Source: Candidatus Eisenbacteria bacterium | GTDB lineage: Bacteria; Eisenbacteria; RBG-16-71-46; JACRLI01 | Assembly (NCBI GenBank): GCA_016235265.1 | Contig: JACRLI010000009.1 | Span: 103,703-167,702, forward strand | DNA: 64,000 bases | Direction: 5' to 3' | In this document: piece by piece, positions 12,030 to 20,718 of the stretch | Layout of the letters: each line of letters starts with the position of its first letter | How positions within the stretch are numbered: position 1 is the first letter of the stretch | Translations under genes and position numbers: made by a program | The notes under the pieces: generated by a model | Told to the model about the DNA's origin: nothing | What the model saw: only the letters and a program-made list of their open reading frames with translations | Databases searched by the model: none

Positions 12030-12877
12030 ATTCGTCCGACCCGTCGCCGGAGGCCGCTCGCGCGGGCGAGCCGTCCGTCGGCACCGAAATACCCGTCGCC
12101 ATCTCGGGGGCCTGCGGGCGCCTGGGGCGGCGCATCGTGGCGTGCCTGTCCAGCGAGCCCGGGCCGCGCCCGCACGCCGCGCTGGAATCCCCAGGAAGCG
12201 ACTGGATCGGCTCCCGGCACCCGGAGTGCCCCTCGCTCACCGTGATCGACGAGATCGACGTGGCGCTGGACGGCTCGCGCGCGCTGGTGGAGGCCAGCCT
12301 GCCGCTTCCGGCGATGGATCACGCCGAGGTGGCCGCCGAGGCCGGCGTGCCGCTCCTGATGGCGGTCACCGGCCTGTCGCAGGCCCAGCGCGACCGGCTG
12401 GACCAGTTGTCGGTGAAGATCCCGGTGCTGGTCACCTCCAACCTCTCCATGGGCGTGTCCGCCCTGGTGCACCTGTGCCGCGAGGCCGCCCGCGGACTGG
12501 GCTTCGACGTGGAGATCGTCGAGATGCACCACAAGGGCAAGCGGGACGCGCCCAGTGGCACCGCGCTCATGCTCGCCCGCGCCATCGCCGAGGCGCGCGG
12601 CTGGGGCGAGGACTCCTTCCTGTACGGCCGCGAGGGCGCCGTGGGGCAGCGGCCCGAGAAGCAGATCGGCATCCACGCGGTGCGCGGCGGGGAGATCGTG
12701 GGCGAGCACCAGGTGGTCTTCGCGGGCCAGGGAGAGCGGCTGGTGCTTTCGCACTCGGCCGAATCGCGGGACTGCTTCGCGCGCGGCGTGGCGCCCGCGA
12801 TCCGTTTCCTGTGCGCGCAGGGCCCCGGCCGCTACGGCATGGACGATGTCTGGAGGGCCGCGCTGAAAGGCAGCTGA
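12026..12877 (+). CDS. dapB: 4-hydroxy-tetrahydrodipicolinate reductase
   Basis: Reduces the dapA product with NAD(P)H. The N-terminal dinucleotide fold shows GACGRLGRRI after a roughly 25-residue variable leader, and the substrate/catalytic block EMHHKGKRDAPSGTA is intact near residues 166-180. The 283-residue length fits once the leader is allowed for. ATG 12026 overlaps the dapA stop as ATGA. No dapD, dapL or dapE gene is visible in the window, so which branch of the pathway the organism uses cannot be told here. Confidence 0.94.
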   Translation: MNSSDPSPEAARAGEPSVGTEIPVAISGACGRLGRRIVACLSSEPGPRPHAALESPGSDWIGSRHPECPSLTVIDEIDVALDGSRALVEASLPLPAMDHAEVAAEAGVPLLMAVTGLSQAQRDRLDQLSVKIPVLVTSNLSMGVSALVHLCREAARGLGFDVEIVEMHHKGKRDAPSGTALMLARAIAEARGWGEDSFLYGREGAVGQRPEKQIGIHAVRGGEIVGEHQVVFAGQGERLVLSHSAESRDCFARGVAPAIRFLCAQGPGRYGMDDVWRAALKGS

Positions 12878-12880
12878 TCC

Positions 12881-15730
12881 GTGCCCCGGTCCCAATCCAC
12901 CGCTGCCGCGGGGCGCCGCGCGTCCCGCCATGGCATCGTCACCGCCCGTTCGGCGGTGACGAGTCGCAGTCTTCCCGCCGTTTGCCTCCTGGCGGCCGCC
13001 CTGTGCGCCGCGCCCGCGGGCGCCCAGGGCGTGTTCGGGGCCAACAAGGTTCTCTACCAGCCGCTGAACTGGCTCTCCGCCGTGACCCCGCACCTGAGGC
13101 TGTACTTCTACCCGCAGGAGGCGGAGCTGGCCCGCGCCACGCTGGCGGTGGCGGAATCGGCCTGCGTGGAGTACGAGGCCCGCATCGGCCACCGGCTTTC
13201 GAAGCCCATCCCCATGTTCGTATTCAGCTCCCACCGCGACTTCGAGTCCTCCAACATCCTGCCCGGCGCCTCTCCCGAGGAGGTGGGTGGGGTGACCGAG
13301 CTGATGCGCGGGCGGGTGCTGATCCCGCACACCGGCTCGCACGCGCGCCTGGTGCACGTGGTGCGCCACGAGCTGGCCCACGCCTTCATGCTGGACCATC
13401 TCTCGGCGGCGGCGAAGAAGAGCCGTGCGGTGCTGCGACAGCAGCCCCCGCTGTGGTTCGTGGAAGGCTGGGCCGAGCATCTCTCCGGCGGCTGGACCTC
13501 CGACGACGACATGGTGCTGCGCACCGCGGTGCTGGGAGGCTTCGCACAGGACCTGGAGCACCTGTGGCGGGTGGAGGGCAGCTTCCTGATGTACAAGGAG
13601 GGCCAGTCCTTCCTGGACTTCGCGGCCCCCCGGGTGGGGGGCACGGCCGGGCTGGCAAAGTTCTTCGAGGCCTGGCCGCGCAAGCAGACGGCGGAGGAGT
13701 GCGCGCAGGCCGCGTGGGGCATGGCGCTGGAGGACCTGGGCCGGGAGTGGTTCGCCTCTCTGCGCAGGCGCTACTACCCGCTGATTTCGGAACGCCGCGA
13801 GGCCTCCGAGTTCGCGACTCCGCTGGCCTCGCGGGGCTGGGTCAACCTGCGGCCCGCGGTGGTGCCGGGCACGTCCCGGGCGACGCTGCAGGTGGTGCAC
13901 TTCTCCGACCAGGGCGACTACCCCGGCGTGTGGCTGTGGGAGCGGCGCGGGCTGGCCTCGGAACAGCGCCGGCTGGTGCGCGGCGGAAATCGCCGCGGCT
14001 ACGAGTCCCTGCATTTCTTCGAGACCCGCATGGGCGTGAGCCGCCGCGGCGAGCTGGCGCTGGTCAGCCGACAGGGCTCGCGCGACGTGATCCACGTGCT
14101 GGGCCTGCCGGGAGGGGAGGAGCGCGCGGAATTCGAGTCACCCGGCCTGGTGTCGCTGGGCTCGCCCTCGTGGTCGCCGGGCGGGGACTCGCTGGTGGTG
14201 CGGGGCCAGGACCTCGCGGGCGACGCCGACCTGTACCTGGTGGACCGCGGGACCGGCGCCTTCACGCGCCTCACGCACGACGCCTACGACGACCGGGACC
14301 CGGTGTTCACACCGGATGGCGCCGCCATCACCTTCAGCTCCGATCGCGGCCCGGACGGCCCGGAGGGGCGCCAGCACCTCTTCGAGCTGCGACGGGACGG
14401 GAGCCTCCGCGGCCTCACCTCGGGCCGGTGCAGCGACACCCAGCCCGCGTGGAGCCCCGACGGGAAGCGCCTGGCGTTCGTCTCGGACCGCGGCGGCGCC
14501 CCGGACCTCTACGCGCTCGAGCCGGGCCGGGGCTGCGCGCGGCTCACCCGGGTGCTGGGGGCCGCGTGGGATCCCGCGTGGGAGGCAGACAGCACGCACC
14601 TGGTGTTCAGCCAGTATTCCGGCGGGAAGTTCGAGATGTTCGAGATGAGCGTGGCCGACTCGGCGCTGGAGTGGTCCCCCGAGACCGGCGCGCTGGCCGC
14701 GGACTGGTCGCGGCCCCTGGCCCCCGCGGACACCCCGGTGGAGCCGTACCGGCGCCGGTGGGGCCTGGGACTGGTGCAGACGGGCTTCAACTCGGACCCG
14801 GAAGTGGGGGGTTCCTCCGGCCAGCTGGCGCTGCAGGACCTCCTGGGCAACGAAGAATTGAGCTTCTTCCTGGGCAGCTCCACCGACGGGCTGTCCAACC
14901 TGGTGGACGACCTGGACATCGGTGCCACCTACGTCAACTACTCCCACCGGCTGGCGCTGGGATTCGGGCTGTTCCGGCTGAACCGGATCTACGACAGCCG
15001 CCTGGACGTGGTTCGCAACGAGCACCGCACGGGCGGAACGCTGGTGGCCAGCTACCCGCTGAGCCGCTTCGACCGCGTGGAAACCAGCGTGGTGTTCCGC
15101 CGCGCCACTCATCACCTGTTTGCCGACGGGCGGATGGGGGAGGCTTCGCTGCTCTCGCACTATCTCACCCTGGTGCATGACAACGCCTGGCTGGGCGGAA
15201 ACGGCCTCACCGCCGGCTGGCGCGCGGTGCTGTCCGCCGGGCAGACGCGCGACCTGTCCGCGGGCAAGGGCAACTTCTGGACCCTGCGGCTGGAGGGCCG
15301 CCGCTACCAGGAACTGCTGCCCAACGTGGTGTGGGCCTCGCGCGTGCGCGCGGAGTGGGCCACCGGGGAGGACGCCGAGCCGGTGCGCGCCGGGGGCTTC
15401 GCCGACTTGCGCGGATTCCCGCGCCGCGGGGTGCTGGCCACGCGCCTGGCGCTGATGAACCACGAGCTGCGGTTCCCGCTGGTGAAGTCGTTGATCCTGT
15501 CCACGCCCGGTGGAGGGGTGCGCCTGCCCGACATCATGGCCGCGCCTTTCGTGGACGTGGCCTCCTTCGGGCAGGGCCGCTTCGAGTCGCCGGTGGGATC
15601 GGTGGGGGTGGGGTTCTACCTGTTCGGAGGGTATTTTCCGGCGGTGCGGCTGGACGTGGCGAAGGTCCACGACCGCGACGGCTGGCAGCCGGGGACCGAC
15701 ACGAGCTTCAGCGTGGGATTCAATTTTTGA
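12881..15730 (+). CDS. Exported zinc metalloprotease / TolB-like propeller / Omp85-like barrel fusion
   Basis: A 949-residue exported protein with three modules. A signal-type hydrophobic segment (about residues 30-48) ends near PAGAQG. Next is a gluzincin-type peptidase (peptidase MA-like): HELAH at residues 163-167 with a downstream glutamate Glu195 in WFVEGWAEH, the layout expected for a zinc site. Residues about 400-610 hold PD40/TolB-like blades (SPSWSPGGDSLVV, FTPDGAAITFSSDRG, QPAWSPDGKRLAFVSD). The C-terminal third is a beta-barrel with the Omp85 signature LRGFPRRG (about residue 843), ELRFPLVK and a terminal GFNF aromatic. The start is GTG 12881, three bases after dapB. Substrate unknown. 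Its stop overlaps the convergent gene by 11 nt. Confidence 0.8.
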   Translation: MPRSQSTAAAGRRASRHGIVTARSAVTSRSLPAVCLLAAALCAAPAGAQGVFGANKVLYQPLNWLSAVTPHLRLYFYPQEAELARATLAVAESACVEYEARIGHRLSKPIPMFVFSSHRDFESSNILPGASPEEVGGVTELMRGRVLIPHTGSHARLVHVVRHELAHAFMLDHLSAAAKKSRAVLRQQPPLWFVEGWAEHLSGGWTSDDDMVLRTAVLGGFAQDLEHLWRVEGSFLMYKEGQSFLDFAAPRVGGTAGLAKFFEAWPRKQTAEECAQAAWGMALEDLGREWFASLRRRYYPLISERREASEFATPLASRGWVNLRPAVVPGTSRATLQVVHFSDQGDYPGVWLWERRGLASEQRRLVRGGNRRGYESLHFFETRMGVSRRGELALVSRQGSRDVIHVLGLPGGEERAEFESPGLVSLGSPSWSPGGDSLVVRGQDLAGDADLYLVDRGTGAFTRLTHDAYDDRDPVFTPDGAAITFSSDRGPDGPEGRQHLFELRRDGSLRGLTSGRCSDTQPAWSPDGKRLAFVSDRGGAPDLYALEPGRGCARLTRVLGAAWDPAWEADSTHLVFSQYSGGKFEMFEMSVADSALEWSPETGALAADWSRPLAPADTPVEPYRRRWGLGLVQTGFNSDPEVGGSSGQLALQDLLGNEELSFFLGSSTDGLSNLVDDLDIGATYVNYSHRLALGFGLFRLNRIYDSRLDVVRNEHRTGGTLVASYPLSRFDRVETSVVFRRATHHLFADGRMGEASLLSHYLTLVHDNAWLGGNGLTAGWRAVLSAGQTRDLSAGKGNFWTLRLEGRRYQELLPNVVWASRVRAEWATGEDAEPVRAGGFADLRGFPRRGVLATRLALMNHELRFPLVKSLILSTPGGGVRLPDIMAAPFVDVASFGQGRFESPVGSVGVGFYLFGGYFPAVRLDVAKVHDRDGWQPGTDTSFSVGFNF

Positions 15731-17066
15731 CCCGGGGCGCCGCCCGGGCCACCGCGCCGGGCGCGAATGGCAGCGCCACCGGGCCCGGCACCACCGCGAT
15801 CCCCAGCGGATAGCCCAGGTCCCCGAGCCGGCGCGCGGGGGAGCCCGACGCCGCGATCTTCCACGCGGCGTTGTCGGCCGCGTCCGCCACCCACACCGAC
15901 TGGTCCGCGGGGTTGACCGCCAGGGCCACCGGGTTCACCGGCCCCTCCACCGTCCACAGCACCCGCCCTTCCCGCGAAAGGCGCGACACGCTGCCCGCGC
16001 CGGACTTCGAGCAGGCCACCCACACCGAGCCGTCCGCGGGATCCACGATCACGTCCAGCACCCCCGGGAAGCCCACCAGCCGGTAGCGCTCCACGCCGTC
16101 GGCGTCCAGGCGCACCAGCTGGTCCGCGCCGAAGTCGGCCACCCACAGGGAGGGCGGGTCGTGCGGGCCGCCCGGGTCGAACGCCAGCCCTTCCGGCTGG
16201 GCGAAGCCCCGGCGGCTGACCACGCGCGTGCCGTCGCGACGCACGCGGGTGATGCGCCCGGCGTCGGCTTCGGCCACCCACGCGCCGCCGTCGGAGGGAT
16301 CCACGGCCAGACCCACCGGGCCGGCGAAGCCGGTGGCCCGGGCCAGCAGCTGGCCGCCCGGGGCCAGCAGCGCCACCGTGCCGGCGTGGTCGTCTGCCAC
16401 CCAGCAGCCGCCGCGCCGGGGGTCCACCGCCAGGGCTCGGGGGTAGTCCAGGGCGGTGTGCGTCGCGCGCACGTTGCCGGCGCTGTCCAGCTCGGCCACC
16501 ACGCCGTCGAAGGTGTTGGCCAGCCACAGCTCGCCCGTCACCGCGTCCCACGCCACGTCGGAAGGGAAGTTGAAGACCTCCAGGGAGGCGCGCACCGCGC
16601 CGCAGTCGGGGGCGAGCACCGCCAGCCGGTCCCGTCCCGCGTCAGCCAGCCACACCACCTCGGGGCCCGGCGTCGCCGTGACCTCGGTGGGGAGCCCGGG
16701 GCCGGAGGCCGTGACCGCCCGCAGACGGTAGACGTATTGCACGCCGTCGCGCGCGGTGGTGTCCACGAATCCGGCCCGGGTGAGCGGCACGCTGGCGAGG
16801 GTGGCGAACACCGGGTCGTTGGTCTCCGCCCGCTCCAGGAGCAGTTGCGGCGTGGGGCTGAACGCGAACACGCTCCACGAGAGGCTGACCCGGGAGTGGG
16901 CGGCCGTCGCGGTCACGTCCTGCAGCCGGCCGCCGGTGTCCGGATTCAGGGGATCCAGCGGGTTGGAGCGCTCGCGCGTGCTGCAGCCGGCGAGCAGCGC
17001 CACGGCCGCGCCGGCCAGGAGCGCCGTGCGGATTCCGTGAACGCCCGGGCCCCCGGCCGCGGTCAC
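15720..17066 (-). CDS. NHL/SMP-30-type beta-propeller lipoprotein with FN3 domain
   Basis: A 448-residue lipoprotein. The leader ends in lipobox LLAGC (Cys28), followed by SNPLDPLNPDTGG, a motif common after the lipid anchor in this kind of genome. A fibronectin-III-like domain (about residues 50-135) precedes a six-bladed propeller made of repeated AVDP..GGCWVAD, AVDPSDGGAWVAEAD, AVNPADQSVWVADAAD units. No catalytic residues were recognised; binding or scaffold roles are inference. The start GTG 17066 forms a GTGA overlap with the upstream gene's stop, which is why I preferred it over the longer ORF beginning at 17147. The 3' end overlaps the convergent protease-barrel gene. Confidence 0.72.
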   Translation of the reverse strand: MTAAGGPGVHGIRTALLAGAAVALLAGCSTRERSNPLDPLNPDTGGRLQDVTATAAHSRVSLSWSVFAFSPTPQLLLERAETNDPVFATLASVPLTRAGFVDTTARDGVQYVYRLRAVTASGPGLPTEVTATPGPEVVWLADAGRDRLAVLAPDCGAVRASLEVFNFPSDVAWDAVTGELWLANTFDGVVAELDSAGNVRATHTALDYPRALAVDPRRGGCWVADDHAGTVALLAPGGQLLARATGFAGPVGLAVDPSDGGAWVAEADAGRITRVRRDGTRVVSRRGFAQPEGLAFDPGGPHDPPSLWVADFGADQLVRLDADGVERYRLVGFPGVLDVIVDPADGSVWVACSKSGAGSVSRLSREGRVLWTVEGPVNPVALAVNPADQSVWVADAADNAAWKIAASGSPARRLGDLGYPLGIAVVPGPVALPFAPGAVARAAPRVKN

Positions 17067-17533
17067 GGGTTCCAGGCCACCCGCAGCCCGGCGCCGCCGG
17101 GCACGGGCTGGACGCTCACGGCGAGGCCGTGCTCCGGTACGCGCCACGCCAGCAGCAGCGTGGCGGCGGCGGCGGATTCACCCACGATCAGGAGGGCGTC
17201 GGACCAGTGGTCCAGCCGGCGCGCGTCCGAGTAGTGACGCTCCATCTGCGCCGGGTCGGGGCTCTGGCGATACTGCTCGTAGCGGCGGTTCGCGGCCGCG
17301 AGCAGCAACTGGGAGGACAGCAGCGAGGCGACCGTGAGCGCCGCGCCGCCGACCAGCAACGGCACACGGCGCCGGCTCCACGAGGAAGCCGGCGCGACCC
17401 GGGGGGTCTCCGCGGGCAGGGTGCGAAATGTCAGGGAATCAGCCGGCCCGGCCCGGACCGGCGTGGGGAGGCCGGTGAGCTCCAGCGCCACAGCCAGCCC
17501 GGCGGCGATGCAGGCCCGGCGGCCGGGCAGCAT
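17063..17533 (-). CDS. Small exported/membrane protein of unknown function
   Basis: A 156-residue protein I do not recognise. It has an N-terminal signal-like segment ending near PVRAGPADS, a proline/serine stretch, then two hydrophobic helices (VPLLVGGAALTVASLLSSQ and DALLIVGESAAAATLLLAW) flanking a polar loop with several Tyr/Arg residues. ATG 17533 overlaps the rpsT stop by one base (TGATG), and its stop overlaps the next lipoprotein start, so it is coupled both ways. The arrangement resembles small DUF5683-like membrane proteins but no conserved motif proves that. Confidence 0.6.
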   Translation of the reverse strand: MLPGRRACIAAGLAVALELTGLPTPVRAGPADSLTFRTLPAETPRVAPASSWSRRRVPLLVGGAALTVASLLSSQLLLAAANRRYEQYRQSPDPAQMERHYSDARRLDHWSDALLIVGESAAAATLLLAWRVPEHGLAVSVQPVPGGAGLRVAWNP

Positions 17534-17790
17534 CAGCCGCGGGCGATTGCGCGGGCCAGGCGGGCCTTCTGCCGGTTCGCGGTGGCCTTCTTGAGGACAC
17601 CCTTGCGAACGGCGCGGTCGAGGACCGACGCGGCTTCGCGGTAGGTGGCCGGGGCGGCGGCGTCCTTGGCTTCGGCCTTGTCACGGACCGTGCGCACGCT
17701 GCTGCGGACCTCGGACATCACCGCGCGGTTCTTTGAGTTGTCCCGGGCGTTGGTCTTGACCCGGTGCTTCGCGGACTTGTGGTGTGGCAT
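17533..17790 (-). CDS. rpsT: 30S ribosomal protein S20
   Basis: An 85-residue, strongly basic, helical protein that binds 16S rRNA during early 30S assembly. The N-terminus MPHHKSAKHRVKTNARDNSK and the C-terminal KGVLKKATANRQKARLA are characteristic of S20. GAGGAG lies 7 nt before the ATG. A good sigma-70-like promoter sits upstream at 17836-17864. Unusually, it appears to lead a transcript with two envelope protein genes coupled behind it. Confidence 0.96.
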   Translation of the reverse strand: MPHHKSAKHRVKTNARDNSKNRAVMSEVRSSVRTVRDKAEAKDAAAPATYREAASVLDRAVRKGVLKKATANRQKARLARAIARG

Positions 17791-17835
17791 TTCATGCTCC
17801 TCGAATGGATTCCCAGTGGCGACTCCAAAGACGGT

Positions 17836-17864
17836 ATCCTACCTGAAGCCGCAATCGGTGTCAA
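17836..17864 (-). promoter_or_regulatory. Sigma-70-like promoter of rpsT
   Basis: On the minus strand TTGACA (17864-17859) is followed after exactly 17 nt by TAGGAT (17841-17836), four of six matches to TATAAT. It lies about 45 nt before the rpsT ATG, leaving a short leader containing the GAGGAG ribosome site. Predicted by eye only. Confidence 0.6.
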
Positions 17865-17964
17865 CACAAGGACTTGTTGGCCCGGGGAGGGGTCCGGGGA
17901 GGGTATGCAGGGGCGAGCGGTTTGTGTTATGGTGGGTTATCAGGCCGGCTTGATGGGGGTTGCG

Positions 17965-19797
17965 ATGAGCTCGGAGCGACTGCTGAAGATCCGTCAGGTC
18001 CTGGCTGCGCTCCCAGGCTCCCCGGGTGTGTACATTATGAAGAACACCCAGGGCCGGGTGATCTACGTGGGGAAGGCAAAACGCCTTGACCACCGGGTCC
18101 GCTCCTACTTCTCCGCCACCCCCTCCGAACACCCGAAAGTGCGCAGCTTGGTGGCGCAGGTCTCCGGCCTGGAGTACATCGTCACCTCGTCCGAGAGCGA
18201 GGCGCTGCTCCTGGAGCTCACGCTGATCAAGGAGCACCAGCCTCACTACAACATCAGCCTGAAGGACGACAAGCGCTACCCCCACGTGAAGCTGAGCGTG
18301 CAGGAGGCGGTGCCCCGCCTGGGATTCACGCGCAAACCGCTGGGCGACGGGGCGCGCTACTTCGGGCCGTTTACCGACGTGCGGGAAGTCCGCGCGGGGC
18401 TCAAGTTCCTGCGTACGGTGTTCCCGGTGCGCACCTGCGCCACGCTGCCGAAGCGGGCGTGCCTGGACCATCACATCGGCCGTTGCGTGGCGCCCTGCGA
18501 GGGCGGGGCCGCGGTGGACGAACACCGGCGGATCGTGGACGAGTTGTGCCTGTTTCTGTCCGGCCGCAGCGACGCCCTGCTGGAGCGGCTGCGGCAGGAA
18601 ATGGAAGCCGCCAGCGGGCGGCGCGACTACGAGGACGCGGCGCGGCGGCGCGACCAGCTCCAGCGCGTGGAGCGGCTGCTCAGCCGGCAGCGCATGGTGA
18701 GCCTGGACAGCCGGGACCAGGACGTCCTGGGCCTGGCCGTGAGCGGGGACCGCGCCGCGGGCGTGGCGCTGGAAGTGCGCGGCGGGAGGGTGCTCGCCAA
18801 GCGGGTCCGCGAGCTGCGCAACGTGGCGGGCCGGCCGTTGGACGAAGTCTGGGCGGCGTGGATCACGCAGCACTATTCGCGGCTGGAGGCCCTGCCCCGC
18901 GAGGTGGTGGTGCCGGAGGCCCCCGCCGGGCAGGATCTGGTGGAGGAGTTCCTCCGCGGCCGCCGGGCGGGCGCGGGCCTCCGGATCCCCCGGCGGGGGC
19001 CCCTGGTGGCGCTGCTGGAGATGGCCCGCCAGAACGCCACCCTGGCGCTGGAAGACTCGCTCCAGGGTGGCGAAAAGGTGCTCCGGGTGGATCCGGCGCT
19101 CTACGACCTCCAGAAGGTCCTGGGCCTGAGCGCGCCGCCGCTGAGGATCGAGGCCTTCGACGTGTCGCACCTTCAAGGTAGCGAAACGGTGGCCTCACTT
19201 GTGGTATTGTGGAATGCCAGACCCAAGCGCAGCGACTATCGGCGGTTCCGGATCCGCCACCTGGAAGGCAACGACGACTTCCGGAGCATGGCCGAGGCGG
19301 TGGGCCGGCGCGCCGCGCGCGTGCGCGGCGGCGGGGCTCCCAGGCCCGACCTGTACCTGATTGACGGGGGCCGGGGGCAGCTCGGCGCGGCCGAGGCGGC
19401 CCTGCGTGAGCACGGCCTGGAGGGCGTGCCCGCGCTGGGGTTGGCGAAACGCCTGGAGGAGATCTATCTTCCCGGGCGGAGGGACCCGGTGCGGCTGCCG
19501 CGCCACTCCGGGGCACTACAGCTTCTGCAGCGCGTGCGCGACGAGGCGCACCGTTTTGCCGTGACGTACCATCGGAAACTCCGTGCAGCCCGGGCCAACG
19601 CTTCCGTGTTCCGCACCCTCCCGGGCGTCGGTCCCGGGCGAGAGCGCCTGTTGCTGCGGCACTTCGGTTCCCTCGACGCCCTGCGCAGCGCGGGTCGCGA
19701 CGAGATCGAACGGGTGCCCGGCATCGGGGCGCGACTCGCCGCGAAGATCCACGAGGCCCTTCAGGCAGGGGCGGGAGCAGGGAAGCAGACAGCATGA
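17965..19797 (+). CDS. uvrC: Excinuclease ABC subunit C
   Basis: Makes the dual incisions in nucleotide excision repair. Modules in order: GIY-YIG nuclease (GVYIMKNTQGRVIYVGKAK, residues about 20-40), the Cys-rich block with PVRTC, RACLDHHIGRC and CVAPC, a UvrB-interacting UVR motif (about residues 200-235), the RNase H-like C-terminal nuclease beginning FDVSHLQGSETVAS with YLIDGGRGQL, and tandem helix-hairpin-helix motifs (LPGVGPGRERLL, VPGIGARLA). The length of about 610 residues is normal. I chose ATG 17965 (MSSERLLK), preceded by GGGGGT; the ATG at 17953 is an alternative. The stop overlaps xerD as ATGA. Confidence 0.95.
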   Translation: MSSERLLKIRQVLAALPGSPGVYIMKNTQGRVIYVGKAKRLDHRVRSYFSATPSEHPKVRSLVAQVSGLEYIVTSSESEALLLELTLIKEHQPHYNISLKDDKRYPHVKLSVQEAVPRLGFTRKPLGDGARYFGPFTDVREVRAGLKFLRTVFPVRTCATLPKRACLDHHIGRCVAPCEGGAAVDEHRRIVDELCLFLSGRSDALLERLRQEMEAASGRRDYEDAARRRDQLQRVERLLSRQRMVSLDSRDQDVLGLAVSGDRAAGVALEVRGGRVLAKRVRELRNVAGRPLDEVWAAWITQHYSRLEALPREVVVPEAPAGQDLVEEFLRGRRAGAGLRIPRRGPLVALLEMARQNATLALEDSLQGGEKVLRVDPALYDLQKVLGLSAPPLRIEAFDVSHLQGSETVASLVVLWNARPKRSDYRRFRIRHLEGNDDFRSMAEAVGRRAARVRGGGAPRPDLYLIDGGRGQLGAAEAALREHGLEGVPALGLAKRLEEIYLPGRRDPVRLPRHSGALQLLQRVRDEAHRFAVTYHRKLRAARANASVFRTLPGVGPGRERLLLRHFGSLDALRSAGRDEIERVPGIGARLAAKIHEALQAGAGAGKQTA

Positions 19798-20696
19798 CGA
19801 CGGAAGCGAGCGGGTTCGAAGAAGCGGTGCGGGGATTCCTCAAGCACCTGGAGGAGGAGCGGCGCCTGTCGCCGCGCACCCTGCAGGCGTATTACCTGGA
19901 TCTCCGCGATTTCGGGCGGTACCTCAAGGAAGCCGGCGCGGAATGGGACAAGCTCACGCCCGCGCAGGTGGAGGCCCATCTGGGCGCGCTCCGTCGCGGG
20001 GGGCTGGCGGCCACCAGCGTGGCGCGCCACCAGTCCACGCTGCGCACCTTCTTCCACTACGCTTCGGGCCAGCCCGGGGTGCTGGATCCCACCGCCAACC
20101 TGGAGGCCCCGCGCCGGCCGGCCCGGGTGCCGCGGTTCCTGGTCATCGGCGAGGTGGAGATGCTGCTGGCGCAGCCGCGCCTGGACACGACCCTGGGCAT
20201 CCGTGACCGCGCCATGATGGAAGTGATGTACGGCGGCGGGCTGCGGGTGTCGGAGCTGATCTCGCTGAAGGTGCCCGACGTGCAGTTCGAGGAGTCCTTC
20301 CTGCTGGTCAGCGGCAAGGGCGACAAGCAGCGCCTGATCCCGCTGGGTTCGAAGGCCCGGGAGGCCCTCGTGGCGTACATGGAGGGCTCCCGGCCGCACC
20401 TGCTGCGGGGGCGCACCAGCCCGTACATCTTCCTGAACGCGCGGGGCGGTCCCCTCACGCGCATGGGTTTCTGGACGGTCCTCAAGCGTCACGCGCGGAC
20501 CGCCGGGCTGGCCGAAAAGGTCACGCCCCACGTCCTCCGTCACTCCTTCGCCACCCACCTCCTCCAGGGCGGCGCGGATCTGAGGAGCGTCCAGGAGCTG
20601 CTGGGCCACGCGTCCATCACCACCACCGAGATCTACACGCACGCGGATCGGGAGTACCTCGCGGAGCAGTTCAAGCAGTTCCATCCGCGGGCCTGA
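19794..20696 (+). CDS. xerD: Tyrosine recombinase XerD
   Basis: The partner of XerC in dimer resolution at dif. This 300-residue protein has the N-terminal domain (FLKHLEEERRLSPRTLQAY) and a complete catalytic set: Arg151 (GLRVSEL), Lys in SGKGDKQRLIP, His246/Arg249 in HVLRHSFATHLL, His in LLGHASI and nucleophile Tyr281 in EIYTHAD. The C-terminal ending EYLAEQFKQFHPRA resembles XerD. ATGA overlap with uvrC implies coupled translation. XerC versus XerD assignment between the two window genes is by resemblance, not alignment. Confidence 0.9.
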   Translation: MTTEASGFEEAVRGFLKHLEEERRLSPRTLQAYYLDLRDFGRYLKEAGAEWDKLTPAQVEAHLGALRRGGLAATSVARHQSTLRTFFHYASGQPGVLDPTANLEAPRRPARVPRFLVIGEVEMLLAQPRLDTTLGIRDRAMMEVMYGGGLRVSELISLKVPDVQFEESFLLVSGKGDKQRLIPLGSKAREALVAYMEGSRPHLLRGRTSPYIFLNARGGPLTRMGFWTVLKRHARTAGLAEKVTPHVLRHSFATHLLQGGADLRSVQELLGHASITTTEIYTHADREYLAEQFKQFHPRA

Positions 20697-20718
20697 GGCC
20701 GCGGGCACAGGAGGAGAC

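Noticed and set aside
11438-14095. An 885-residue minus-strand open frame over dapA-dapB
   Set aside because: Same shadow effect. The real dap motifs are on the other strand.
20340-20355. GGGTTCGAA resembling a tRNA T-loop
   Set aside because: It lies inside xerD, with no acceptor or anticodon stem around it.
8107-20696. The two tyrosine recombinases as evidence of an integrated element
   Set aside because: They match XerC and XerD in length and motifs and sit in conserved housekeeping neighbourhoods (topA, uvrC). No att-like repeats or cargo genes were seen.
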